The position numbers and the translations under genes were made by a program. From NCBI GenBank assembly GCA_009761415.1, contig QUOL01000006.1, forward strand, positions 1,798,001 through 1,862,000: a stretch of DNA of 64,000 bases, read 5' to 3'. Origin of the DNA: Sarcomyxa edulis. Taxonomy: Eukaryota; Basidiomycota; Agaricomycetes; Agaricales; Mycenaceae. How positions within the stretch are numbered: the first letter of the stretch is position 1; every line of letters starts with the position of its first letter. The notes beneath the pieces are model-generated. The model was not told the DNA's origin, made no database searches, and saw only the letters and a list, made by a program, of their open reading frames with translations. Shown one piece after another: positions 23,284 through 34,457 of the stretch.

Positions 23284-24160
23284 TCGTCTTGCGGAAGATA
23301 TATTTGCTTGCACAGTTCGCGTGGAGGGCGCGTGTGGTAGTTGAGTATCGATGGATCAAGTGAGGGTCCATTTGGCAATTTTGTATTGCAACGTAATAGT
23401 GAGATCGAGAACGGGATACCGTGGGGGAAGAGAAGGGATGAGGAAGAGATAGGTGAGGCCGAGGTAGGTCAGAGCCACGGGTGAGGTAGAGCTGGAGCTC
23501 GCGAGTTTCCATGTCGTAGTCAATTGCTCTGAATTGAGCGATGGTGGAGACCTTTCGAAGAAAAGAAAACAATGAGCGTCAGTGAAATGTACTATGAAAT
23601 AAAATGCAAAGAGGAAAACCTACAGTCTGGGTGACGCGCACTAAGCGATCCTCTAGAGACACCGTCCCTATTCGGCTCAGGTATCGTTTGGATTGGGTGC
23701 AGGCGGGGAAGGTCTGTTGACGATACGGTCAAAGCCTATAAACTGAGAAGGACGACGGAGGGATTGGATGGAGTGGTGAGTCATGGCCGTCGCTGGAGTC
23801 GGATATGACACGGGACGATAGACGCCTTGGCGCTGAGCATCATTCAACGTTGAAGACAGCTCACCACATGCAAAAGGGACGAAAGACGGCTTCCGATTTG
23901 TTGACTTCCTTCAGTTAATAGAGTTAACGTCAAGCTTTGCGATTCGATCCTGGGATCCATTGATGTAATGATAACGAGGACATGTGCAAACCGAGTGGAC
24001 GAAGGAAATTCCATGTATCAATGCCGTCGATTGGGTGGTGCATGCACGTCTTTGTACTCGTCAATCACCGTTGAGTATATAAGGAGAGAAATTACACACA
24101 TAATGCACCACAGTCTTCCCCAAATCATTCAAGTCCAACATCGACGCTTTGACGATTACA
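23284..24160. other. intergenic, no gene supported
   Basis: The stretch holds the NLR1 3' flank and a block (about 23360-23500) shared with 15728-15920. The rest shows no coding signal. A probable promoter for the third peptide copy includes GAGTATATAAGGAGAG near 24072. Confidence 0.45.
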
Positions 24161-24384
24161 GTGCTTAGTCTCCAGCGTATAATCTTGTTCCTCCTCACCC
24201 TGGGCTTCACTATCCTCGTCGCCCACTCCGCTCCCACTGGACCGACTACTCAGAAAGGAGAGTGCAATATCAATGGAGAGAATGGTTCAGAAGGTATGCC
24301 TGAGCTCTGCGAAATGGAACATGCATATGTACGATGGGGAGCTGACGGATAATAATGGTAGTGGATCGTGACTGCGGAATCTAG
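24161..24384 (+). pseudogene. secreted peptide gene, copy 3, start codon lost
   Basis: Exon 1 (24161-24293) keeps the signal peptide (LQRIILFLLTLGFTILVAHS) and a mature part ending NGENGSE. Exon 2 (24362-24384) ends VDRDCGI, stop, as in copy 1. The codon at the ATG position of copy 1 is GTG here, and no in-frame ATG replaces it, so the copy looks inactive. An alternative splice to the CTAG at 24384 opens a longer frame (GGKYHMKMLDAQ, then CSGDTTNLNPETERG after another intron); I cannot tell which is the ancestral form. Confidence 0.5.
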
Positions 24385-25759
24385 GTGGAAAGTATCATAT
24401 GAAGATGCTTGATGCGCAGGTCAGTGAAATATCAGCGTTAGCTACTAGTAGAGATGAATAGGACACTTACTGTGCCATCTATTCTGGCTTCTAGGGAGTG
24501 CGTCGTTGCAGTGGGGACACAACGAATCTGAACCCGGAGACAGAACGAGGAATTAGTTCTTGTAGTGTAACACGATACACAGGTTCATGGCCTCAGATCG
24601 TCAAGAGGGGGAGCTTCACGCATTGCATGAGAATATGATTGCAGACGGTCGACAGCAATCTTGAAAATTTGAAAGATAAGATCCAGATAAGATCGATGTA
24701 CGTCCGACTCCGCGACGAGGCTGTAGCCAATTAACACCAAACTACCGCCGACGAAGTCCGTCACATTCGGCGTGACCGGACGGGCAAAGCGCGTGATCTG
24801 GCAGGGTGGTCCGTGCGCTACTCCCTGGTATAAAAGCCAGGCCTGAACCATCTGGAATCCTTACCACTCTGGCCTTTTGGCTTAGATCAAGTGTAGTATC
24901 TGTTCTTAATAGTTTAACCACTATTATGGAGGCACCGCCTCCATTCTTGGTTATCTTATTTTTGCCGCCCTTGTCCTCTGTGCTCTGCTTGCAACACGGG
25001 GGCGCGATGACCTTGCTGCTGCACTACTGGCTTGCGTCGTCGGGGGATCCCACTTTCTCTTTGCTACGATTTCTTTCACTCGTCTTTCGATGTAGTGCTT
25101 GGTCGTAGCAAATGGATCGTGCTTTAGTAGTCTTGTTTTCTGATTGTCTTTTGTACGAGTCAAATTGATCATATCTTGCCGTCCTTGCATGTCTTACAGT
25201 CATGGACGGTCCAGTGTGACACCAAAATAGCAAATTGAGTATTATGTCTCTGAAATGATAGACACAGGTTAGATTAGTATCTCATATCCTCATATATCAT
25301 CTCACCAAGCTCCAAAAAAAAATTGGAAGTCAGAGAGCATCTCGTTCTCTCAAATGAGGAGAATCTTTGAGAAAGTCACTTTCAAAACTACTCAGTGTAA
25401 CACGCGCACTATAGCAACATCAATCATTGCACAATTCAGGAATTTTTTGACCTTAACTTAGGTATCTTTGTGCTACTGAATATTCTAGGCCATCAATTGG
25501 ACAAAGGAGATGATAGAGCTGGAGCAATGCAGGATGAGGAGAGGATTTGGTCTCGGGGACCAGACGCGGGACTTTCCCACGGACTTGGCGTGACATCTCA
25601 AGGTATACGTACCTCCTCCTCGCTATTCTGTGGTGGTTATCCAACGGATTGCCTGGAAATAAATTTTGCATGGATCTCTTCTCATGCATGTACAACCTGA
25701 ACACAGTTACTTGTAAGATATAGAGCCCAAAACGGTCTGATTTCAATGGAAACATTTCA
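24385..25759. other. accessory intergenic, no gene supported
   Basis: A 24-bp block ACACTGGACCGTCCATGACTGTA occurs on the minus strand at about 25195-25220 and on the plus strand at about 25950-25972, so fragments of one gene may lie in both orientations. The minus-strand ORFs at 24951-25233 could be exons of it, but no model holds together. Confidence 0.35.
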
Positions 25760-25978
25760 GAAATCAAAGTTAGCCCAGAAAATTACACTTATACCCCCTC
25801 CCGGAGGCAATTCGACTTCAGTACAGTCGACGAAATTGGGGCTGGAGTTACATTGGATAACATAGATTATCTTGCAAATAGAGTTGGCTTGAGAGTTACC
25901 GATGCCGAAGAAGAAAAGGCCGAGTGTTACAGTGACCTATGGTGTTACACTGGACCGTCCATGACTGTACCCGATTGA
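25760..25978 (+). CDS. exon-like fragment, unknown protein
   Basis: After an acceptor-like TTTCAG the frame reads EIKVSPENYTYTPSRRQFDF, then STVDEIGAGVTLDNIDYLA and ends CYTGPSMTVPD, stop. Composition is protein-like and there are paired cysteines, but no ATG was found within the frame. I do not recognise the family. It may be the last exon of a small secreted protein or a relic. Confidence 0.3.
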   Translation, partial: EIKVSPENYTYTPSRRQFDFSTVDEIGAGVTLDNIDYLANRVGLRVTDAEEEKAECYSDLWCYTGPSMTVPD

Positions 25979-26243
25979 AGATGTCCTCGAGGATAAGCGG
26001 ACCGAGCTGGTGCTGAGCTGATAGCAAAGAATATCGAAGCTCAGATATAACTCAATGAGCTCAGAATTTAGTTCTACACATAAACAACAAGTCAATGTGA
26101 ACTTACGTTCGAGGACGCAAATATAGAGACAAAGTACCGAAATCTCACCCGCCACAGCAGCATCAACTTCCCGTTACTTCAGCCCAAAGACACAGTGTTC
26201 TCGCCTGGAATCGGCGTCTTCTCGATATGCAGTCAAATGCTCC

Positions 26244-26486
26244 TTGGGAATCAACCTACAGCAGGCTGCGTCAACGCTGGGAATCATTATTTCTCTACAA
26301 TTGGGAGACAGTCTACGCGACCGCTTACAAGACGATGGAGAGAACCACGCCCTGTCAGTTGAGGCACCGGCGAGTTTCTTAACTTGTAGAAACGTTAGAC
26401 CTATGCATAAGTTTTATTTTAGTCTTGACAGCAATAATTCAATGTTGAAGGAAATAGCATACCGTCCGAACTCGGATATGAATTGA
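26244..26486 (+). pseudogene. fragment related to the minus-strand ORF at 50015-50326
   Basis: The segment RNVRPMHKFYFSLDS matches GDARPMQNIYFSFDR at about 50,190 on the other strand, and the DNA around it also aligns (GTTGAGGCACCGGCGA / GTTGATCCACCGGCGA). Both look like decayed remains of one gene family of unknown function. The listed frame has no convincing start. Confidence 0.35.
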
Positions 26487-26930
26487 GGACAGAGTTGATA
26501 GGCTGTGGTATTAGGACGGTATGGCAGTGTCATCAGGGTTCAAAGTGAGAGAGCCATCCAATAGTATTCGTAATCGCGAGGCGCTGAAGCTATCTTTGGG
26601 ATGATATGCACTTTTAGGACTGCGGATCTGGGTGGAAGTCGTTTTAGAATAGTGGAAGTGAGCTTGAGACATCTGTCGTTAAGGTTTGCGCAGACCATTT
26701 GAGCGTATACTGTATCCTTTACCCCGTCTAGTCCCTACGTGTTGATCCCGAGTCAAGCGCTGCTGTGTTTTGGGGAAGAGAAGAACCCTCAAATTAGCGC
26801 CTCCGAAGTCTCGGTTTCTCTACAGCATGGTTTCGAGAACACAGGGAAGGCGTGGCGATGAGTTGGTGATAGGAGCAGCATGACGAATGACGAGTGAGTG
26901 ATCCTGAACGAATTCGAGGAGTCATGGTAT
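26487..26930. other. intergenic, nothing recognised
   Basis: No ORF, repeat or RNA signal stands out in this interval. Confidence 0.5.
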
Positions 26931-26935
26931 CAGAG

Positions 26936-27260
26936 TCAATCCTGACCTAGATCTACAACGAACGAAGACTTACCTTCAGTCCGATGATCTAGGCTTTCCT
27001 CTGTTCCCGTATCTTCCAAACCCACTGAGTCGATCCTCCCTCTTCGTCTGATGTCCAAGTCATGACTCGAGATTGTTGGAATCATTGGGGAGATTCTTGG
27101 AGTAGGGGTTGTTTCGATGTATCTGGTGGAAATAAGTACTAAATAATGATGAGTTCGAACGTCGTGAGTCGTGACTGACCGAAATTGACTCTTCTGCTGT
27201 TTTGTTTCGACCGTCTTCATATGGCATCTAGGATCCAGAACATCAAGATAGGTCTGTACA
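26936..27260 (-). CDS. unknown gene fragment A (paralogue at 56.1-56.4 kb)
   Basis: Two exons can be read: KTVETKQQKSQFR joined across a short GT..AG intron (about 27125-27180) to YIETTPTPRISPMIPTISS and DLDIRRRGRIDSVGLED, then a donor at ACTGAAG|gtaagt near 26972. The copy near 56.2 kb has the same intron and a similar peptide (KTVEQKQQKSQFS, then NSPMIPTPPSRDLDIKRRR). Neither start nor end is clear. No domain was recognised. Confidence 0.4.
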
Positions 27261-27887
27261 TTAGCGGGTCTCCAGACGTCTTGGTTTGTGAATATTGAGC
27301 ATGCGAGACGAAAATTGAGTCTGTATGGAGTCGACTAGGTCATGCGTGTGCTGTTCGACGGGCACGAGCTTGAGTTTGGGGTTGCAACCACGGCAAAGTT
27401 CGAAACGAGGAGTTTCGAGAAGCGCAACCTGGCCTAGGCAATGCGAAGTTCAACATTAGTTCATAGTCGTTCACACGCAGTCGCAAGTCGTAATAACGTA
27501 CGAGGCTTTTCTTTTGCGACGCGAAATTTGAATTTTGCAGGAGGTTGTTTTACCTGCACGATGCAACCAAACATTCGTGATACAGCCACCGTGACAGCGT
27601 CGTGCGGCATTGTTGACTCCCTTCCAACTCCCTTCAAGTTTTCTCGTTGCCCGACTGCGACGTTCAGCCAACGTTCAGCGTGCAACTTCTCTCTGGCTCT
27701 CTCTCATTGACTGACTTAACGGACGTATACGTACCAACTTCACCTTACTTAAGAAAGTGCTTCGCCATAACACCGAGGCTTCCACTGTCAATTGCCGTGT
27801 CGTAAACGAGGTAAACACTCCAAGTCTCATAGTGTAAGTTTGAGTCGTTTCTAAGGCATGGAAATGGCTTACCCTTCACGTAACTAG

Positions 27888-28544
27888 ATGCCCTACTTCG
27901 TCTGCGGATACTACATGAACTTTGCCACGACGCGTGCTGTCATGGCCAAACTCCAGATTGATGACCGAGGCGTCTTTGATGATCATCTGGAGTTTCCTAT
28001 CAATAATTGGCTTGCTGAACAAGGAAAACTCACTATCTTGGCGGGCGCTATCGCTCATCCGACAAAGAGGACGTCCTTTCAAGAGGACGGGATACTCCTC
28101 ATAACTCGTTCTATCCAAGAGCGCCGCAACGCCACCTTCTCCGAAGCAGATGTCACCGAACGTGAAGCTGACAAAAAGACTAGAGAATGGCTCGTGAGCG
28201 AAGGTGGTGCGAAGGCGGACGAAATCGAATTCGTATGCCTTTGGGATGACTTTGCATTGACGCGTAATGGATTTGCCCCGCGGATAAACGAGGTAAAAGG
28301 ACGCAGACTTCCCCCAAAGATGTTAACGGAAGAAGATCTTGCTAGGTGGATGAGCACTGGTGGTGGCAATATACCGACAGTTTCGATTTCGGAGTTCTTC
28401 AAGAATGAGGACATCGAAGGATGGAACAACTCAAATGGCGGTGATCCTCCTACCATGACATTCGATGAGTATGTGGTGATGAAGAGAGCGCAGGAACAGG
28501 CTGCTGCCGCGAAACTTAAAGCGGCGGAAGCGAAGAATATATAG
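27888..28544 (+). CDS. 218-aa protein of unknown function, copy A
   Basis: An uninterrupted frame runs from ATG directly after an acceptor (CGTAACTAG|ATG); a leader exon ends upstream at AAACGAG|gtaaac near 27811. The protein starts MPYFVCGYYMNFATTRAVMA and ends in an Ala/Lys helix (EQAAAAKLKAAEAKNI). It has no signal peptide or membrane segment. An inverted copy at 62252-62908 differs at only four residues, so both are probably functional or very recent. The N-terminal half (KLTILAGAIAHPTKRTSF, DGILLITRSIQ) suggests a small globular domain, but I do not recognise the family. Confidence 0.75.
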   Translation: MPYFVCGYYMNFATTRAVMAKLQIDDRGVFDDHLEFPINNWLAEQGKLTILAGAIAHPTKRTSFQEDGILLITRSIQERRNATFSEADVTEREADKKTREWLVSEGGAKADEIEFVCLWDDFALTRNGFAPRINEVKGRRLPPKMLTEEDLARWMSTGGGNIPTVSISEFFKNEDIEGWNNSNGGDPPTMTFDEYVVMKRAQEQAAAAKLKAAEAKNI

Positions 28545-29659
28545 ATACTCTCCTACTGCTCCAATTTGCTTCAGACTCCTCTGTACATCCATTCAGGACC
28601 CAATATGATTTGTCGTTGTTTGATTCTGAAGATGGAACAAGATATATCATCTGCTGCTCTGCGATTGCTAGAATCGACAGGTTTCTACTCTCACCACATC
28701 GAGTCGAGCTCTTGACCTCTATACAAGCAGTAAACCCGACCATTCGAGTCGCTGCATACAGATGTATCGTCTATGAAACCCTGCGAAGCAAATCTCAAGA
28801 GTTGTTTGATGAATGTAGGCTGTTTACGGGCGAGAAAATTTTTGATTGAAGTTGGTCCTGCCACTCGAATTCGAATGGTATTCGTTCAATATCATTAGTC
28901 GAGTGACATGAAACTAAATCCTGAATTCTGAATTCTGAGTTTCGAGTTCTGGGTCTCTTCGGATCCTTGACTTCAAACATCGGCTGAAGATGTAGAAAGA
29001 AAAGGAAGGTGAACGGTAAATGAATGAATGGACAAGAGAATATGGAAAACTGAGAAGGAAGGAACAAGGAACGACGAGATAACACGAGAAGCGAGGAGGT
29101 GACCTGAGAAGCGACGATGAAGAAATGAAGACAGAGCTACTGAACACCAAAAATTAACGAACGAACTCACCGAACAACCCCGATACACGTACCCAACACC
29201 AAAACCCAATGAACCCCGACTCAATCCTCAATCCCCAAGTCCCTCAATCCAACGAGTCTATCCCATGTCAGATTTTTGTAAATCTTATTTGATCTGATTC
29301 GCGTACGGCGCGGCCCAGTATGATGAGCACAACCTGAGGACTACGCGTAGAAATAGGTGGTCAGTAATACAATCTACCCCACGGAGAAATAGGTTGGCAG
29401 TTCCGGTGTGAAAGCGCCGGCTATACACATCTGCGTCAACGACATTCCAAGGCCGTAAGTTATACGAGTAAGAGCACCTACCAATCTGAGTACGAGACCC
29501 TGCCTATGGAACGGTGGACAGAGCTTGGGGGGTATACTTGCAGTAAGAGCACGTCAGTCCATCCAGTATGTGTACGTGCGGGTGATTGCTTGGGGAGATG
29601 GTAAGACACGAGTGACGGCGACGGGTGTGGATGAGAGAGCTGGGATGGTGGCTGTGTTT
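28545..29659. other. intergenic left of the transposon, no gene supported
   Basis: Homology to the inverted copy near 62.2 kb ends at about 28595. A short TGAATTCTGAATTCTGAG run lies near 28921. Minus-strand ORFs at 28.8-29.2 kb are low-complexity Ser/Phe reading and not convincing. Confidence 0.5.
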
Positions 29660-29667
29660 ATAATCCT
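29660..29667. repeat. target-site duplication, left copy
   Basis: ATAATCCT directly precedes the left terminal repeat and is identical to 48543-48550. Confidence 0.75.
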
Positions 29668-29737
29668 ATGAACACCGAGACTGTGAGAAACCCGTCCGCC
29701 GCGGACGGGGCGGATCACGGGGCGGATAGGGCGGAAC
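29668..29737 (+). repeat. left terminal inverted repeat
   Basis: The outer 14 bases match the other end only in part (GAAC, AGA); from TGTGAGA the match is nearly complete through CCCGTCCGCCGCGGAC, GGGGCGGAT and AGGGCGGAA. The left end has an extra 12-bp step that doubles GGGGCGGAT. GTCCGC C GCGGAC is a near-palindrome inside the repeat. Confidence 0.85.
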
Positions 29738-29738
29738 A

Positions 29739-30294
29739 CCTTCAGCACACCCCTCCAGGATATCCTCGTTCCTTCAGACATATTTTACATTGAATATGCA
29801 CCTTCACGCTATATATCTACTTCTACATGCCTTTAGATGTTTCCTTCAGACAAATTATTCAGTCCCTGATGGTATACCCCCTTACCCTTCAGACGTCTGA
29901 CAATTCCTTCAGGTGCACACAACCCCCTTAAGTCAATCACCTTCAGTCTGTGCTCTTGATGCCTTCAGCCCTCCGTGGAATCCCTTCAGATACAGCCTGT
30001 ATTTCCTTCAGTCCTGCCGGTCCTCCCTTCAGGTATCACATGAATCCCTTCACGTCGCCCCCGTCCCTTCAGTGCCAGACGTCTTGCCTTCAGGTGGTTC
30101 TATTATCCCTATGCCTTCAGCCTTTTGAAATCGCTACCGTACCTGAAGGTCTACTGCATGGCCTTCATACCTTCAGACCTCCCGGCGTTTCGAGTTCCCT
30201 GAAGTTGTCCTCCTTGAACCTACAGGCTACGTCTCACTTCTCAATACTAAAGCTCTCTTCGCTCCGCACTGAAGCTCTTCCCTCATTCCTTCAG
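29739..30294 (+). repeat. left subterminal CCTTCAG array
   Basis: About fifteen copies of CCTTCAG occur, plus CCTTCAC, CCTTAAG and CCTTCAT variants. Between 29940 and 30093 eight sites start at 29940, 29962, 29983, 30005, 30026, 30047, 30066 and 30087, intervals of 22, 21, 22, 21, 21, 19 and 21 bp. Such subterminal motifs are the usual transposase binding sites of large DNA transposons. Confidence 0.85.
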
Positions 30295-30391
30295 TCTCTT
30301 TCCTGGTGGCTTAGCCATAAACTGTATAGTTTCTATGTAATTACTATCCTGCGTCCTTTTTTTCCGTCCCCCCCCTTATTTTTGTCTACAC

Positions 30392-32130
30392 ATGTCTCTT
30401 CCCCAAGTCCCCTCATATGACCATCTCGCACATCTCGATCTCTGCACTACATGCAACCTTCAGAAGATGGGAATGCCCTTCATGTCTCAAGGAAAACTCA
30501 ATCATGAGACAGCTGGCATTTGGTATCAAAAGGTGCGTTCGTAACCAGCCTTTCATGCCCTCTAACACACTTACGCCTAGTTTTCAGTGCCTTAATAACC
30601 CTGGTATTTGCTCGGGTTTCAAAAGTGTTGCCCGAGAACGTGGCCCTTCGTCTGTCGGCATAAAATGTCTTGGTCGTTTGTGCACTACGCGTATCAAGCC
30701 TTTTCCTGGCAGTCTCACCTGCACGATAGGATTCTGTCTCAAATGCTGTTGTCTTGCTCACAATGAGACAGGTTCCATACCTGCCTGTCGTGAGTCAAAA
30801 CACAGTTCCAAAGCTACATCAATGCCTTCCATGTCAATTCCTTTGACGTCTACCTCCACAATTTCCTCCCCTAATTCTACACCGACACCAACACCAACAC
30901 CAACACCAACTTCTTCTCAACCTCTCCGGCCAGCATCTTTTGCGGTCCCTCTTTCCCAAACATATCAGGACCGTCTTCTCGAACTTCACAGTCAACGTCT
31001 CACAGACGTCAGCACTCTTGCTGCTACCCGAACACATGTCAAACAGCAAGCTAGGGTATTGAAAGTGTATTGGTGGACCAAGGTACGCTCAATACCATCT
31101 CAATCGTTCTTATCTTTATCAAAACCACTATATCTCAGAACAATGAACTTCCCGATATTCTCAAAGTCGTAGCCCGAGACTACCCCCATTTTCATCCTAC
31201 CCACTCTCCCGACCTTATCGAACTATACAGGGTGGATACAGTCTATTTTGAGTCCTTTGATCTGAAAGATCATATTTGGGTTATCTCTTCGGCCAACAGC
31301 CCATCTCAGGACGTGTCAAAAACACCTGTTATCCATTTCAGAAACAGAGGTGTTAAAATGGCACCTGACATGCCCCTCGATCCCCCTCCTACTCCTACTC
31401 CATTCCGACATCTAAAACACAGTTATATCGATGACAACGCTTTTGATACACCCCAAGCTAAACGTCCACGCACAACATCCTCCAATGAACCTCTCCACTG
31501 TCCAGATGATAGGTTTGTGTCTACCTTCCCATCATTTGCCTCTTATGAATCTTATCTTCCCTCACTAGTCCCCAGCCCACCTCTCAGCAATCGTCACCAC
31601 CACCTTTTTCTGAGTTGGGATCATTTTCTGAGCAATTCCCTCTGCCGTCAACACTCTCTTCATTTCCAGCGTCTACTTCCACAGTATCTCCCTTTCCCTT
31701 CGCAACCTCCGATGAGGAGTCCTTCTTTAATCCACAGTCAACATCATCTCCGTTTGCTTCTCCAGCAACATATTCCTTGCCATCAATGACTCCTACCGCT
31801 AGCCAACAATCCTCCACGTCAACTCCGCTAAGCAGTCCTTCCAAGGCACCTCGAGGGAATTCGGGCTGGCCACTCAAATATGTCGATGATATGCAACAGG
31901 GGTTTGTCATGCTTGACTCTTTGATGCTTTCTAGGGAGTCTCAGGGAAAGGCGCTTGATTTTCTTACTGTTTTTGGTGTTCCTTACAAAAGCTCTACATA
32001 CAGTGAAAACAGGAAGGCTTGGGATGCAGCTTGTGCCGGGAAACAAGCTTACCAGTGGATAGAATCAGGACGTACATGGGCTCAATTCTATAGTTTCTGG
32101 AGACCTAGACATTCTCATCACCGCCAGTAG
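30392..32130 (+). CDS. KDZ-element zinc-cluster protein (gene 1), 523 aa
   Basis: Exons 30392-30532, 30588-31082, 31139-31512 and 31569-32130 are phase-consistent (introns about 55 nt). The N-terminus has a cysteine cluster: LCTTCNLQK, WYQK|CLNNPGIC, CLGRLCTTR and CTIGFCLKCCCLAHNE. A WWTK strip, a Pro/Ser/Thr-rich middle and a conserved tail (GWPLKYVDDMQQGF, KAWDAACAGKQAYQWIESGR) follow. Proteins of this layout recur beside KDZ transposase genes in mushrooms; a role in target or end recognition is plausible but unproven. The frame is intact. Confidence 0.75.
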
Positions 32131-32186
32131 TGCATTTATTTGTCCCTAATATATTTTGAAGAAAATTCTCTTTCCTCCTTACTACC

Positions 32187-34418
32187 ATGTCCCTTTCCCT
32201 CAAAGATATCTCTGAACGTCTTCAGAAACACCCTGAACTGGCATCTATTGATGTGGACCAGCTTCACAAATTTCTTCGCCTATCTGCCCGGCTTCTCCCT
32301 GAAATACGTTCAGGGGTAAAGCCTCACAGACAACAGAATGCACCTGCTAACGCTACTCTGGCGCTACCCGAAACTATTCTCAACTTTCTATCTGCTGTAC
32401 TTTCATTACCTGCCAATACCATTGTTCTCTTCTGGATAGCTTTTGGTGACTTTGTCACCGCAGATTTATCACAAATACCCTACATCTCTTCAGACGACCA
32501 AGATCTTGTATATCATGCTTTACGTTGGTTTTTTCTCCTATTATTATATCCTTACCAGCATGCTCATAAGACTCCAATCCAGCGGCTCACATCCTTGAGC
32601 CACCACCACCTTGCTGTCTTTCCAAAGGCTGTAAACTCTCTCTACTGACCAACCGTCGTTCTTACATGGGCACTTTGTTCACACTTCGACGTGGAATCCT
32701 ACCTGTGGAGATCGTCTCAAAGTATTGTCATGGTGTGCTCTCATCAATCTACCCTTTTGTTGGTGCAGAATTCATGCCATAGCTCCAGGCTGCAACACAA
32801 CATATCACCCCAATTACTACGTAGCTCACGCATCTCAAAAGGATGCCCAACGTCAGTACTACGGAGGTATACCACAGTATATCCAAGTGTCTCAGCACTT
32901 TCTTGTCGAACGAGAACTTGCTGTTCTGTGGGAGATCCAGATGGTATTTTCCCAGTACGTTTACATATTCTGAGTGCACCTCTCTCTGTACGTATCTAAG
33001 GTCTATATTTTTCTCCAGTACATCAGCCGAAGCAGCCACCAGGATCTATAATCTTGCTCTCCGTATCGAGACAAATCCCACATACCTTCGATCTCAGAAC
33101 GTCTGGGATGCATTTTTTCTGCACTCCTTGCTTAGAGACAGTGACACCCAAAACACTTCTCTTAAGATCCCCCATCATGGAACAAATAATGAACGATTCA
33201 ATGCAGCACTCGATATACGCAATACCAGGATGGCTGGCACTGGTCAAGAACTATGGGCGCATGCGTGTGACTTGTGTATGAAACAGGTTGTCGATAACCA
33301 TGGGGTTCCCTGTGAGCTTGTTCTGCTATCTCTCTATTGCTAGAGCTAATGAATGTGATGTATCTCCACTATTTAGCAAGACTTTCTGCCTGTGTAACAG
33401 ACGGAGTAACTGTTGGGCATCCCTGTTGTGGTTATCATGACTGTCAGATCCCGTTGGCAGGTCAAAGAGATCGTTTCTGTCCACAACACGTCTCTCTCAC
33501 CTTTCAATGCGCTGTTCGAGACTGCATTAATCCTAGCGCGGGGGCATGGCGTACATGTGACATCCTGTCCCATCGTGCTTTTGAAGAGAGGAAACGAGAA
33601 GAAGGACGTGCTGTCTTTCGTCTACGAGCTAAGCTGGCGAGATCAAGTGGAGAAGCTGCTAGAGCACCACCTGACGACGAAGCTGATTATCTTGATGAGC
33701 TTGATCCCGAAGATGAAGCTCAGCCTGTCGGTGATCTTACATCTACTCCAGACATCCCTTCTACACCGTCTCACTCTGGTCCCAAGCTTCACGCTCGTTT
33801 AACTCGACGATGGACCCATAATGAGCAGCTCATGGTTCGATGCTGTGGCATTATTCTATCGCGTGCTACATTCTTTGGTTCAGAAGGTATAACCAGTGTC
33901 AAAGTACGTGGTATAACTCTTTCCGATAGCCAGTCTTACAAAACTGACCTTACAAGTATACTCAGAATTTTATCCATGTTACGTTTCCTCTATACTATCC
34001 TGGTTCTCTACCATCCTTCATCTTCTTCGACAACAATTGCCAACTTCTCAGACATCTCCATGCCTCTAGCGATCCATTTGACGAGCGTTTACGTCGTATT
34101 GGCCTCCCCGTGGATGTCTTCCATGCTAATACAAAGCACAAAGACTCGGATACATTCTGCCAAATGCATTGTAACCCCATCAATTTCTCAGAACTTCTGG
34201 AGGACGGGCGCAACTGGATTTTCAACTCCTCTGCGGCTGAACAAGCCAATGTATGGTTTGGAAAATTTCAACCGATAGTCAAGGAAATGCCAGTTCTAAA
34301 GTATAATTTTATGCTGGATGAGATGATCTCTATTAGGAACCGTTGGTTGGAATCTCGTCTGCAAAAGCAAGGGCACTATCCTCATTTCATTCCCCAAGAC
34401 GATTTAGAACGTCGTTGA
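32187..34418 (+). CDS. CxC-type KDZ transposase-like protein (gene 2)
   Basis: The N-terminal helical part (MSLSLKDISERLQKHPELAS) leads, over a proposed 92-nt intron (from about 32508), to cysteine clusters: PPPCCLSKGC, VSKYCH|APGCNTTYHPNYYV, CCGYHDCQIPLAGQRDRFC and QCAVRDCINPS. GGIPQYIQVSQHFLVERE and SQNVWDAFFLHSLL are family landmarks. The C-terminal transposase portion has LPSFIFFDNNCQLLRHL, VDVFHANTKHKDSD, FCQMHCNPINF and FNSSAAEQANVWFG. This matches the CxC5/CxC6 cysteine clusters associated with KDZ transposases. All frame changes can be met by GT..AG introns, so it may be functional. It ends 39 bp from the TET/JBP gene's stop (convergent). Confidence 0.78.
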
Positions 34419-34457
34419 ACTATCTTTAACTACTCTATTCATCTACTGTACTCTATT

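Noticed and set aside
27441..27710. ORFs on both strands upstream of the 218-aa gene
   Set aside because: They mirror each other on opposite strands, lack motifs, and lie in the leader/promoter region shared with the copy at 63 kb.
29680..29690. Transposon starting at GTGAGA with a 3-bp ACT target duplication (CACTA-like)
   Set aside because: Extending outward gives an ungapped match between ends up to an identical 8-bp ATAATCCT on both sides, a better boundary and consistent with KDZ content.
30834..31049. Minus-strand ORF rich in Trp/Cys opposite KDZ gene 1
   Set aside because: It is the mirror of an ACACCAAC-type proline/threonine repeat in the plus-strand gene.
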